Assembly (NCBI GenBank): GCA_000310025.1
Contig: FN649743.1
Span: 431,641-495,640, forward strand
Origin: Ectocarpus siliculosus
Taxonomy: Eukaryota > Sar > Phaeophyceae > Ectocarpales > Ectocarpaceae
Direction of reading: 5' to 3'
DNA length: 64,000 bases
The first letter of the stretch is position 1; each line of letters opens with the position of its first letter. Under the pieces are notes generated by a model. It did no database searches. It saw nothing but the letters and a program-made list of their open reading frames with translations, and had not been told where the DNA came from. A program made the translations under genes and the position numbers. Shown one piece after another: positions 49,623 through 61,499 of the stretch.

Positions 49623-52603
49623 ATGGCTTTTAAGGCGTTCGCTGTGTTGGTGGCTCTGTGCCTTGTTTCGCTGGCGTCTGGGTTCGTCGCACCAACTGCC
49701 GTCGCACGGAATGGTGAGTCTCCTCTGCTTGGTGTTCATGCGATTGATTCCTGGGACAGTATGTTCAAGTGTGTTTCCTCGCTGCGAGGGTTCGGTATAG
49801 CCCGTCCCCCTCCCCAAGACTGATCCCCGGCGAACAGGGCCTTTGGCGCGCCATGCGTATCCAGCTCAATTGCGGCGGGAAGCCGCACGAATCCGTCCGT
49901 GTGCATGCATGAAGCGAACCGGGCGCGCGCTGAAATAGCGATGGCTGTGTCTTGGTTTTACTGAGGGCGAAGGAATGTCGCGGGGTCACAGATTCATGCT
50001 CTCCTCCTCGTTATGGTCGCCCCAACGCAAGGATAGCAGGACTACCCCAACTCCCCTCGGTAACGGAGTCGCTGCGGATTACACCGGTCGCTCTGTCTGC
50101 AATCCGCCTCCTTTTTGACCAGTATCTCTGGTGTGTCTGCGTAAACACACGGAGGACCTCCGTTTTTTCTGACTCGTTCGGGTGGTTCTTGCGGTCGTTC
50201 CTTTTTTTTTCCCTACGCACGGCTGCTGCGCGTACATACATCCCACATACCAAGGTCAAATACGATTGCGTTGCTGAATCAAACGTGTTTACGACGAAGC
50301 CTGGTGCAAGGCATGGCTATGCTTGACACTCGGGCGAAGCCGCCCTGACAAGCTGGAAAATTTATCATCTAGGTTGAAAACCAAACAGCAGGATGCTCAA
50401 GCGCTCACACTGCTGTCACCAATAAACGGCAATGGTATGTTGAACCTCCCGACGGCTTCAAACATGAGCGAAATACGCACCGCCTCACACTGAAAGCTGA
50501 CTCACCCCGGCTGCGTTACGGCTGTCGTAAGATTGTTGCCGCGTGGGCCTGGACGGGAATAGACATGCCCATGAGTTGGTTGCTGGTGGTGGCCTTGCGT
50601 GTGTGTACCCTTGGCATGGTAGTTTGCTGTGTACAAGCGCCAGTCAGGAACGCAAACAGCATTGTGGCAGGCAGTCCACGGAAGATAGCAGTCCCCCTTT
50701 TGCAGCAGACGCCGATACTACACAGCAGTAGCCGACACCTTAACCGGCGAGGAGACCTAACAACATTTTGCTGTACCTGCAGATCAAAAGCTCCCCGTCA
50801 CTGAACCCTTCTCCTCTAGGTTTCGCGACACAAACGGGCATCCATGGGGTTGGTGTATGCACGCGTCCGCGATGGTTTGTTTTCTGCTGTGGTCAGAAGT
50901 CCGTGTTCCAGCCGATACCCTCAGATTGAGACAGAGATGGGACTGAATGGGCTGACGCCATGTTCTTTGAACCCACATTTTTGCGTTCACGCGGGGTTAC
51001 CCGGTGTTCTTTTTTGGAGAGAACCAAGCAAGCGCTAGCAGTTGTCAAGAGGGACGGGGGAGTTATTTCCGAGACCGCAGTTTCAGCTATTATGACGAAG
51101 TAAAAATAGAGCGAGCCTCGCCGCTGCCTCATCCCCACACCTGGAGTAATGAAATGTAAACTCTGGCTTGGCCTTGTTGTGCTACATGGCCCGTGTGACA
51201 TCGGCGGTTGTGCTGCCTGCTATTTACTTACATGTAAGTGAACATTTGCAAAGAGAGTACAAGATGACAGCAGTGCGGGTAGTGGTCAATTCGTCCAAAG
51301 AGCAGTCCTCACCCCGTTCAATATTTTGGTGGTGTTCCTGGACAGGTGCTCACTACACAAGTGTTGCTGTCGCATTTATCACAGTTTCGTTTATATTTTG
51401 CAATTCGAAGCAACTTGTTTCCTCAGGCCTGCTGTCATGTGTTTTTTTTTCGACATCTGAACCTTAAAACCCTCGGTGCGATGATGGGCTTTTTGTATCG
51501 TGGCGCCGAAAATGATGCTTTCTGAAGTAAACAGCTACCATTTATGCGACACATTCAGCGGTCTCGAGAGACCAATACACACGTATGTTAGGTACTTGTT
51601 TTTCTCAACAGATCAAAATGGGCGGTCTGCATGCATGTGGCGTTGGAAACATGTACGCCAGGGACAGGGTAGTCGTTGTGGTGCATTTGGAACTGTCTAC
51701 CGTTGTTGGCTGGGTATCCCTGCACGTGTTTATGCCCTCAGTTGCGCTAATCCTCTACAACGATTTGTACACCGGGTGGTGCCGACCGTGTATGATCATA
51801 CACGCATTTCACGACTGCGAGTTACCTAACCCCTCTGCCATGAAAACCGGGGAGAGGGTATATATATTGGTCAGGATTACGTCGTGGGGATGTGGCAGAT
51901 AGATAGGTATACGAGTGAAAGCGCAAAGCATCATTCGTCATTGTTATTTTTTGGGTTGGCGCATAACTTGCTCGTGGACCCTCTGAAATCCCCCGCAGAA
52001 CGATTGGCGAAGAGTTCACGGTGTGGTATGCACAGCTTCCCCCGAACAGACACGTTTCATCCTGGCCTATCGCGTTGAACATGGTCAGACCCCGGTGTCA
52101 GCAACATGGGCGTTGTGATTTTGTACCAGGCCATGTTGTACAGTTTCTTGTCAACCGAGAATGCTCGGCGCCTGCCGCGGCAAGGACCAAAACCAACCCA
52201 CATCCAGCTCATCTCGCGATTTGAGGACATGCCCAGTTGTGCATGCATACATACATCCCTAACGACCCCCCCCCCTCCCCTCCGATGTTCCGGCTATCGT
52301 AACCCTACAGTGGCGATGAAGCAGGCCGTTCAGATGAGCGCAAAGTCCAGCTTGCCGGCGGCGGCCGTCCCTGCGGCTGCACTCGGGGCGGCGGCGGCGG
52401 TCTGCTCCCCGCTCGCCTCCTTCGCGGCCGACCCGTCCAGCGCGCTGGCGCAGCTCCCCACCGAGCTCCTCGCGGACAACGGCACTGCCACCCTCGCGAT
52501 CGTCGTGGGCATGTTCATCCCGTGCTCGTTCCTCATCACGCTGTACTTCGGTACCGAGCAGAAGAAGAAGGGCGTCATCGAGGGGCAAGAGATGAACAAG
52601 TAG
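49623..52603 (+). CDS. psbM: Plastid-targeted single-helix protein, probable nuclear PsbM
   Basis: Two exons, 49623-49713 and 52311-52603, join across a 2.6-kb intron (AATG then gtgagt; ccctacag then TGGCG) in phase 1, giving 127 residues. Residues 1-20 are a signal peptide (MAFKAFAVLVALCLVSLASG) followed by FVAP, the ASAFAP-type site of complex red plastids. A transit peptide rich in Ala/Ser/Lys follows, then a second hydrophobic Ala-rich stretch ending SFAA-DPSS, which looks like a thylakoid-transfer cleavage site. The mature part of about 58 residues has one membrane helix, TLAIVVGMFIPCSFLITLYF, then a charged tail. The P-x2-F-L-x3-Y-x2-T pattern matches the helix of photosystem II subunit PsbM (VPTAFLLIIYVKT). 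As far as I recall, psbM is missing from red-lineage plastid genomes. Another small photosystem subunit cannot be excluded. Confidence 0.72.
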
Positions 52604-53603
52604 AGGGAAGGAAGAAGAATGATGACAGTTAATTTTTTCTTTTTTTTCGTCCTGTTGCACGAGAGCCCGTTTTTTTGTCCCCGGGGGTGTGTGACGACGT
52701 GGCTTTTGACCAGTAGGGTCATGATCTGATGGATGGATAGATTGGACGAATAAGCGCGGGCCGTAAGTTTTTTCGGTGCTGGCAACGGTTTTGGTTCTTT
52801 CTCGAATAGACGTAAAAGGATTGGATTGTGAGCGCGAACGCCTTCCGGGTCTCGTCTGTTGTAGTTCTGCGTTTTTTCGGTGCTCTGTATGCATGTTTGG
52901 CCTGCAGCGTCAATAGCGGCAGGAAGAGCAACAAAGAAGCCGGCGTACTGGGGGGGCAAAAAATATCAAAAATATTGCAAGATTTTGTTAGATTCCAGAT
53001 TCTTGGCCTCGGCTCTGGTGTGTTAGAGTGTTTTATCCGGTTTCTATTTTAGAAGCGGGGGGGGTGGCTTATCAATGAGCACGCGGGAAAAATACGATCG
53101 GGGGCAGTTGTGGTGTAGGTGTTGGTGCGGAAGCCCCCCGCAGTCGTCCCGTGCGCGGTTAAGTACGTGGAACAGAACAACGTACGTGCCCTTTGCCGCG
53201 ATAAAGGTTTTCGGAAGGGTTTTGTCGCCCGCACAAGCTCGCTGAGAAAAGGAAGAAATTATTTTTCGCCTCTGTTTTTGTGTTTTTTTTGTGCGGGGTT
53301 TGCGCAGTGGGAGAACGGGCGCTTGCGTCCGTTTTTACCTGTGATTCCTTCGACGTTTTTGTGGACCCCCCACCCCTTAATGAAAATATCCACGAAATCT
53401 GTCTTCTGTTTTATCCTTCGAGACTGTCCTGCGGATGGATACCGGGTGAACGTTCTGGCTCGCGTGTCTGGTTGTATTTTCTAACGACGCCCAGCAGAGA
53501 TCGAACCTTGAACACCGAACCTGACCCTCTTTTTTCTGGAGGCAGTTGGCGCACGTGGCCGTTCTTGGTTGACGAGCGAGCTAAGGTTCACGCCGTCGAC
53601 CCT
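52604..53603. other. 3' region of the psbM-like gene and spacer
   Basis: Downstream of the stop at 52603 the sequence is T-rich for about 200 bp (3' UTR). No further gene is supported up to 53603. Confidence 0.5.
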
Positions 53604-53777
53604 TCAATATACACATTCATCAAGTAGATCGTGCAAGAGCTGCTCTTCGTTTGTGTCACGGATGAGCGAGGCTATGATCAGCGATTCAAACTGCTCGGCT
53701 GCACTCGCTTCTAGCAAAACGCGAACCTTGTACGACTGTAGATCGTCGGAGTCCCAGTCGCGACAAGGGAGACGCAT
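53604..53777 (-). CDS. Small ORF, 57 residues, unknown
   Basis: A minus-strand ATG at 53777 opens a frame of 57 codons and a TGA. The product is acidic and helical with a protein-like heptad pattern (DLQSYKVRVLLEASAAEQF, SLIIASLIRDTNEEQLLHD). An in-frame stop lies directly before the ATG with no AG between them, so it cannot be a simple downstream exon and is either a complete small gene or a chance frame. The composition, without low-complexity bias, is unlike random frames here. No family recognised. Confidence 0.4.
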   Translation of the reverse strand: MRLPCRDWDSDDLQSYKVRVLLEASAAEQFESLIIASLIRDTNEEQLLHDLLDECVY

Positions 53778-54746
53778 TCACACAGCATGCCGCACGACCA
53801 AACTCTCAAGCCACACTTCATGGCGAAATCCGGAGCGTCAATCGGATTTTCTCCGTTTCTTTTACGATTGCGTGCCTCCGGCGAGTCAACAAGTCGTTGC
53901 GCAACACTTGCCCAAAGAGAGTTGAGCGGCCGCGTATCTGTCCGAAATCTTGGCGTGAACAACTCGTCTTGTGCGGTGGGCTGATGTGGAGTCCGGCCAA
54001 AGATAACAGGCAAAGCGCTCAATTCGCTTGTTGTTGGATGTCTTCCTACACTTCCCCGCGTGCATGCACATCGATCGCCGGATGAAGCGCCACGTGATTT
54101 GTGTGGCCGCGTCTCTACCGACCTCTTCTTGATGCATTGGGACCTCGATGCAAAAGTGTCCTGGTGTTGGATTTATCCCTTTGCAAGCGGGTGATGATGC
54201 AGGATGAGTTGTATATTGACTCCGAGGGGGAAGAAACGATGGAGATGGATCACCAGGAGCATGGTGGATGGGACGAGAATGAGCGATCTTGACAGTAACC
54301 ATGGACGACGATGAATTTGAAGGACCGAAGATACGAGACGAAGGCAGAGGAATTTAAGTGGTGAGGACTATGGGCTGCGATCCATCAGACGTTCCATGCA
54401 TGCATACGTTCGTTGACAGCGACAAATGGAGGGATACATCTTCAGAGCAAAATGAGTGGCAGTGGAGAGAGAGTTCCAGGATAATAACCGCGGAGAGAGG
54501 CGAACAACGTGCTCAAGCCCCCGTTGGAAGTCACATAGCGAGCAACCCACTGCAGGGCAAGCTTTAGCACAGGAGCATGCATGCATGTAAAGCAGCCCGA
54601 ATATTACTGGTGTGGTGTAGCACGCTGTCATCCAATCTCCTCCGCACCCTCCTACCGGGCAGCCCGCGGTAAGAAGCAAGCGTGTTCGTTTGCGTCCTTA
54701 CGCGATCAGACTGACGTTTTTTCAATTGGCCAGCAGGAAGCAAAGA

Positions 54747-54779
<33 letters not shown>

Positions 54780-55833
54780 TTCGAGTTGTCTTAACGAATG
54801 AGGAGGGAAGCGAGGGATAGAAACAAGTATGGAGGATGGAAGAGATGGTGAGGAAGGGAGGAATATTAGTGAGCCAGATGACCTTCCGCACAACAAACGC
54901 CGGAGATAAAGAGAGTTACCTGTAATGGTACAATAGATAAATGTGTTTTCGAGGAGAGTACATATAGTGAACACAAGGAAGAAACGAGTGAACAACAACA
55001 TGCCACTGGGGACCAGAACAACAAGCAAGAGTGCAAAGTAACGGCCTTCGGTGTATCTAGACACGTGCGGTTGTCTTCGTTTGCTACCGTTTCTTTTTCC
55101 AGAGGAGCATAGCCTAGCCTCCCCCATGACGCCCCCTCACGGGGTTCCAGATCATGGTCTTGAGAGCAAGCATTTTCTGTTTTCAGCCGCACTGAGACTG
55201 GCGAATTAATTGGTCCGCCGGTTACATAGCGCGGTCCACGAAGGCACCATAAAGTGTTCGCGCGTACCCATGAGCAGTCCGGAAATGCAACCACATCGTC
55301 TCCCGCACGGAACTACGCCACAGCGCGCGTTACGCGACAAAACGAGCGCATTACATCGTCGTCCAGTAAATTTGCCGGTATCGAGAAAAGTGTGCAGTGC
55401 GTGCTCCTTCAATGGCTTGAAGACATACTTAAAGAACGAACTATTTAGTCTATTTCTGAACGATGGTCGCGTTGTACTTTAGGAAAGAAGAGTCTACCGG
55501 TCAGCTCCCCGCCCCCTCCCTTGTCGCAATCAACCAAACAACCAACCCACCTGAAGGCAAACAGAGCAACCAGACAAGCAAGCGACCACACACAGCACTA
55601 TTGCATAAAATATACTTCTTCGTACGTACGTTAGTTTGATGATGAATCAATCAACCGATATATCAGGCCCCGGGCCGACGCTTCTATCATACGGTGGCCT
55701 ACCTCATCGATGCATATTGCCGACGGCCAAGAGAAAAATGACCCACCTCCGTAGAGGGTGTGGTGCACACGGCTACGTACTATACTGCTGCGCGGCCGGT
55801 TTAAACTCGCTGTGATCACCAGCGGCACCGCCA
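53778..55833. other. Intergenic, no gene supported
   Basis: A plus-strand frame ending at 54292 (reading MMQDELYIDSEGEETMEMD) is protein-like but isolated. A perfect (AC)n microsatellite of about 14 units lies at 54750-54776. The rest holds nothing I can name. Confidence 0.45.
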
Positions 55834-58116
55834 CTACCGAAGGGTGCCGGTTAGCGGGGATCTCCACGCTCCATCCCCTCCCTCGGGGGGGTCATCGTAG
55901 GAAGCGTGTTTCCCCTTGACGCACCCCGGGTGGGAAGGGTCGGTCTCTCCGCAGCAAGACCAGAAGTACTCCAGGCCGGAGGTGTCGACGTCGTTGATAC
56001 GGTTCAGTCGCCCGCTGAACAGACCCGGGTGATACCTGCTTGTTGTTGCGGTGATGGTGATGGTGGTAGTCGTGGTGTTGTAGTTGGTCCGAAAGCACCC
56101 GAGTGCATGGAGGGGGGAACGAGTTGAGGGGGTGGGTGCGGAGACAGAACCAGCAGAGGCAGGACAAATAATTATAGGCAGACAGGCAGTTAGGTCGACA
56201 GGGAGAAAAAGAGGGGGGTAGAGGGAGGAAGGAGGAGGAGGAGGAGGAGGAGGAGACGAAAAAGAAACTCAGTAAGGAAGGGGGCCGAACAAACCGTCTT
56301 CAGGCAAGCTCATCTATGTTGTTATGTTCTTCAAAAAACACGCTGGGATCCAAGCACGTGCGCGAAGTCCCGGCAAAAAAAACATCGAGGGCCAGCACCA
56401 ACTTCTTCCGTTCGTGTCGAAGAATCTCATCGACACAACCCTGCGCCCATCCCCCCCATCCACATCGCTCAGGTTCTGCCCAAGACATACGGACACCATC
56501 AACCACGTCGGTACACCCGAACAAACAGGAGGTGAACAGCTAATAGCTCACGCATCCGACGGACCCACAGCCTAGAACTCACGAGCAAGATCCGTCCACG
56601 TTGTCGTCTGGGTTGAATTGTTGCTTGCAGTTACGGCAGGTGGACGTGGCCGTAGAGGTTCTCACTACGTCGCCTCCGGTTGCCGCTGTAGCCTCACCGT
56701 CGCCGCTCTTTGTTGCGACTACCACTTGTCCTGACGAGGGTTAGTTGTCGAATAAATACATTTGTCGTTAGTTCCACGGCAGAACAAAACGTCGTATGCA
56801 TAGATATTTCGTTGGTTCCACGGGGGATTGAAAAGGCGCGCGGCGGGGGGGGGGGGGCGAACTCTTATGTTTTGCATGCCTTAGCGGATAGACCATTGAC
56901 CACGCGTCCTCGAGAGGACGGAGCACTGTTCCCACAGGATCGATCACCGATGGCCAATCGTTCCTTCCTACTTTGCCAAAGGTGGCTCAAAAAATGTCGT
57001 CCCTAGTCTATCTATCCTATCGATATCACTTCCCGCCTCTTCAACCCACTTCCTATGCCCCAGTAGGGCTACCGTCTTTTCCTCGCTATTCCATGTCTCT
57101 AACATCTCCCTGTACCTTCCTTCTATGTTGTCCCAGTTCAGTCATGTACACTCCCTCTCCTTGTACAACGAATACTCCGCAACTACATGACCCGGTCTTC
57201 GCACTCGGCTTCGCAATCACATTTGAACTTGTCGTCTTCATCGTCGCCTTCCGAAACCTTCGTCTACGTTCTCGAAGGCCAATGTCGCCGGCCCTGAATT
57301 TGACCTTGAGCTTTGTCCCTGCATCCATTGGTCCGTGTAGGTACTCCTTGAACCCTATTCCAACATTCCGTACACTTCTAGATCCTCCTTTCGTTGGTTT
57401 CTTCTTCTCTCTCAGCACAAGCAACAGATATCTTCTCCTTGAACCGTGCGAGCGCCGTGGAGGGGGGGGGGGATGAGACTCTCGCGAAATAGTAGCGGCG
57501 AACACTACAACATGTACAGATGTGTGGTGTTCCTCTATCCAATCGTGGGTTACCGCTTTCCGCATGGTTGATGCCAACCACCATCATTGGTGCGACACAT
57601 GACACACATGCGGCCATCCTGATGAGTTGCAGGAACCTCTGTTCGGACGTGTGCTCGGTACAAGGACTACAAGCAGTAGGGAGGTAGTGTACATAAAACA
57701 AGCAGTGCCTCCGTTGGTCGACCATTCTCTGTATAGCCGATACTCCGAGTAGGCAGTTTGGTGCAGTGCACGAGGTGTTGGGTTTCTATTGTAGTCCGAA
57801 AAAAACATTCCAGCATTAACTGTTGTAGGGTGTTTGTGTGAAAGGAAAGCACTGCTAGAGAGTGTGTTGGACTATTACACTTCGAAAGATATTCCGCAAA
57901 AAAGGTCCACAGCAGTACACATGACCTGCGTGCGCACCCACCTCCTTGCCGCGCGCCTGTTGTTCTGCAGCAACCCCTTGTTCCCGTCATACCCGACCGA
58001 CCAGCAGCGACAGCGAACTGAGGTGCACCAAGGAAGCCTTCGGATCCTGGAGTAACCCCCACGAGCGCCGCAGCAAGCAGCACCAGGCACGACGCGCTAC
58101 GCCGTGACCAAAACAT
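55834..58116 (-). CDS. Plastid-targeted zinc-module protein, three exons
   Basis: Exons 57942-58116, 56583-56730 and 55834-56035 join in phases 1 and 2 with consensus sites (AAGGAG then gtgggt; ctcgtcag; TGCTC then gtgagt; aagcag) to give 174 residues. Residues 1-26 are a signal peptide (MFWSRRSASCLVLLAAALVG) followed by EGFLGAPQFA, a Phe-containing variant of the ASAFAP plastid signal. After a Gly/Thr-rich transit part comes TCRNCKQQFNPDDNVDGSC, then SYHPGLFSGRLNRI, YFWSCCGETDPSHPGC and KGKHASYD. The ligands are therefore C-x2-C, C-x2-H, CC and GC-x3-H, a CHORD-like zinc-binding layout. The tail is short and Gly/Pro-rich. The same module occurs in exons 17.2-18.8 kb. Intron 1 has been entered by repeat B and a fossil element. 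The function is unknown; the targeting is inferred from the presequence. Confidence 0.78.
56232..56263. repeat. (GGA)n microsatellite
   Basis: About nine gga units within a purine-rich tract, located in intron 2 of the plastid zinc-module gene. Confidence 0.85.
56838..57000 (+). repeat. G-tract-bounded repeat (family B), copy 1
   Basis: A G-run is followed by gcatgccttagcggatagac and cctcgagaggacggagcac, ending near gccaatcgttccttcctac. The same sequence occurs inverted at 62150-62313, differing at only a few positions. The first 45 bases are related to those of family A. It sits in intron 1 of the plastid zinc-module gene. Confidence 0.8.
57001..57580 (-). mobile_element. Fossil transposable-element coding fragment
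   Basis: The minus strand carries a decayed coding region, the first part of which (57001-57145) is homologous to the end of the window (63830-64000, plus strand). Acidic, Cys-containing pieces follow upstream. The element family cannot be assigned from this piece. It is a broken fossil lying directly next to repeat B, suggesting that the two belonged to the same element. Confidence 0.55.
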
Positions 58117-59928
58117 GAGCGAGTTTTGAAAGGGAGGGTTGAACCTCCAAGAGAGCGTACTTCGCCTAAAACTACTGCTGCAATCCCGCAGCCAGCAGGA
58201 TAACACGCTTGAAGCGACAGAGATGAAAAGAAAGGGAGACGGGATGCCCAGTCCAAGGGGAGGGGTAAGGGAAGAACGACAGGAAGATAGCAGATGGAGA
58301 GAGTGTGTAAGCAGTGGGTGTTCTGCTCCGAGGCAGCCCAGCAGCATCCAGCTTGTGTGATCTCCGAGATCTCCCATGTCCAGCGTCCCCGTACCAGACA
58401 TGCCTTAGACACCGAGGACACCACTAGAACCGCGGCCTGTTCTCGGTGGCTTTTGCCCGACTGCTGCTGCTGTGTCTGGTGGTTTCTGCGGCCCGCCCAC
58501 AAGCCAAACTTGGGCCCACTCTCCTCTACCCGCCTGTGCACAGTTCGATGAGGGCTTTGCTGAGGAGTTGCGGCCTGACGGCCCTGCTCAAGCTTGCAGG
58601 GTGAGCAAAACGAAAACATGTGTACTCCACATTTCGACCCAACTGCTACATGGCCACCACCATGCGGCACTGCTGCTTTGCAGCAACAGTTCCCTTGTGT
58701 GCGTTCGGTAGAAAAAGAGGGCTACCGCATCCCACCATGTGTGTGTCGGTGTTGGCGTAGTCTGAGGAGTCGTGGCGAGGAAAGGATCTGCCGAGAAAAA
58801 GACCCATGGTTGTCCCATCCGCCAGTCAGTGGTGCTAAAGCAACACCGCATGCTGCTCTCCTCTCCCTCTCTACACGGTCGACTGACTGCTGCTGTGCCA
58901 ACGTAGTGGACGTGACCCACCGTGTGTGGGTCACCCACCTGTAGTAGGCCGCCCTGGTAAATGAGCATGGGAGATCGCTCTGACGTAAGCTTCGGCTGGC
59001 CGTCGCCACAGCAATCACGTACCCCCCCCCCCCCCCGAAAGACGCAAGCAGTGCGCAGTAGACTAGAGCTGTATGCATAGGTGACGAGAGATACCGCACA
59101 CCCTGGGCCGATTTTCAAAAGCAGACTACTGCTGCTCTAAGGCAAATCATACAATGATGTAATATCGAAGGATGGAACCAAAGCGATAGTCGGACATGAG
59201 GCGAACGGGCGACATTACAGTACTTCGTACCGTGCAGGTCATACACAAGAGTACACCGTCACACGTACCTCACATTCCAACAATCCAGCTCCGCAATTGG
59301 CGCATGGTATATATAGGGGTGTTTGATTTAATTAATTGTTTTTGGGTTTAGGGAGTACATACACCGTACCACCGAGGAAGAGGATGCAAGATCAAATGAT
59401 TACTTTCGGAAAGATCTCGACGAAGACCGTGTCATACTGCGGAGTAACCGAGCTTTGAAGATCGGTCCAGGGGTGTGTGGTATCTTTTGTCACCTATACA
59501 CAGTACGGCGGTAATGGATGCATGGATGCCACCAGGCCGGTCTCTCGATTGCTTGCTTGGTTCATGTTCAAGTAGTTGATTCAACAACCTTTGCCGAAGT
59601 GCAGTTTTCCCTCGAGCGCGTGGCGGCCCTGATAGTGCGCCGCTGCTGCTAGTTCTGCTGCTGTCTCGCCCGTCGCAACCCACGTCACGTTCTGCGACGA
59701 ATATCGGCGAAAGACAGAACTCCGGTAGGAACGTAATCTCGTGTCTCTCGGTAGGCTACTGAAGACTCATAGTTCGTAATTAGCATACTTTCTGCCTCAA
59801 AAATTACCGTAAAGCACTTACTTCGTACGTTTTAAACGATACGAGTCACCGCCCAATCGCAGTCACCGCACGGTGACTCTGTTTTTAGTGGAGAGTAGTC
59901 AAGGTTTGAGAAATCGGTCCAGGGGGGG
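58117..59928. other. Upstream region of the plastid zinc-module gene and spacer
   Basis: No gene supported. C-runs occur near 59020-59037. The segment 59456-59505 (atcggtccagggg... cacctatacacag) resembles 60538-60590, the right flank of repeat A copy 3, so the insertion target was itself a repeat. Confidence 0.45.
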
Positions 59929-60537
59929 GGCGGGGGGGGGGGGGTACTCATAGTCGTGCATGCCGTAGTCGTTAGACCGTTGACCTCGCATCCCTACAAA
60001 GCCGGGACGGAGCACGCCGGGTTCTCACCGGACCAGGCTCTCACATCACCAAGCGCGAAGCGCCGTGAGGTATTCGGCGAGTCGCATGAAGGGTGCGCTG
60101 CATCCTGCTAAGGGTGTTCGGGATCTTGTGCTTACTTCCTTGCGTACGAATGACAGCTGCGTATGGCTTAATTTATTTTCTGGCGCTTTCACTTCCAGAG
60201 ACAGTTGTAAGCGCTTTGTAACTGCCTCGAGGGTGCTTGACCAATTGAACACAACGTGCGATTATCCCCTTTGCGCGGAGTGAGGGTTCTCGACCCCGCA
60301 CAGAATAATCTACTCGACCACCATTCATGGTTACCGCAAACAAAAAACAAAGGCAAAAAAAACAAGCGGTAACCTGGTTGCCGAGCTCACGAAGTGACTT
60401 GGCTTGTTTTACTACGTCGTTGCCAAGCGACGAAAACCCAACCCCGATGGCAAACACCGGGGGGGGTGGCTTGTTTTACAACGTCGTTGCCAAGCGACGA
60501 AAACCCAACCCCGATGGCAAACACCGGGAGAGGGGAG
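59929..60537. repeat. G-tract-bounded dispersed repeat (family A), copy 3
   Basis: This is a full copy but more diverged from copies 1 and 2 than they are from each other. The final segment of about 60 bp (ttgttttacaacgtcgttgc to aacaccggg) is present twice in tandem. The word aatcggtccaggggg flanks both ends (59912 and 60538), a target-site duplication of about 15-17 bp. Confidence 0.82.
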
Positions 60538-60769
60538 AATCGGTCCAGGGGGGGGGGGGAGTATCTTCCGTCACCTACGGATACAGTCACATGCAACGAC
60601 GGCTATCGACAGCGCACGCCTCCTTCTTTTCCCCGCTCCACGCTGCTGGATGACACCAGTATCTGCTTTCGTCTCCCGCCTCCACTTGATGTTTGTTTCG
60701 GTACAAAGAAAACCTCTATGCGTCATTGGTGCCTGTTGTGTTTGTTTGTCCCTCTGTTGGCGTTGACAG

Positions 60770-61146
60770 GTGCCAATCGTTCTGGGTGAGCGCTCGAACC
60801 CGCCTAGCTCAACACCAGACGCCTTCTGCTTCTGCGGCTCGGACCTGCATGTAAGTGGGATGCCTACTGCGGCTGTGTGCCCCATGGTCGGTGCATGGGG
60901 AGGGGGGGGGCGGTTAGGGCGAGGAACGGCCCGAGAGGAGAAGGGGGGGCGGGGGCGGGTCCGTGTAGGTGAGATGTCTACTGGGGGACAAGAGACTCAC
61001 GGAGGAGGGGAGGGGGGGGGAGAGGGATTCGCATGATGAAGTTGGCCTACTTTGCTGTCTTCAAGATTATCCTAGGCGATCCGAGTCCGGCCGGCAACAT
61101 ACATGCGTGGAAGGCAGCAAAGAACTACCCAGATTTCCCACAACAA
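60770..61146 (+). CDS. Two candidate exons of an unknown plus-strand gene
   Basis: 60770-60850 lies between a strong acceptor (cctctgttggcgttgacag) and a consensus donor (gtaagt) and codes 27 residues (VPIVLGERSNPPSS ... CFCGSDLH). 61066-61146 lies between tgtcttcaag and gtacgc and codes IILGDPSPAGNIHAWKAAK and a few more. Both are phase 0 at both ends, so they can be joined. They may be 5' exons of the gene at 61500-62639, but the phase there does not match directly. Family unknown. Confidence 0.35.
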
Positions 61147-61499
61147 GTACGCACGACCGGCACTTATCTTCCGTCTGTTTTCGTACAGCAGTACGTCAAA
61201 ACACAGGTTGGTCATTTGTCTTGACGCTAAGAATCCATTACTATTTTTCCCGGCCTCTCACCTCGTGCATTAGATAATTTATAGCCTAATTAATTCGTGT
61301 ATTATAGCTTAATCAATTCATCGCGCTTTTGGTAGAAAGAAAAGATAAATAAAGGGAGCCACCCCTTTTTTGGATGAGTTTTACCGAAAATGTGTGTGTT
61401 TGCATGTTTGTTGAGGCATACATATATACAAGGGCGATCGAATACATATATATACATGTGTGCCGACGAGCACGTGCAAACCCATCTCACTCGACGCAG

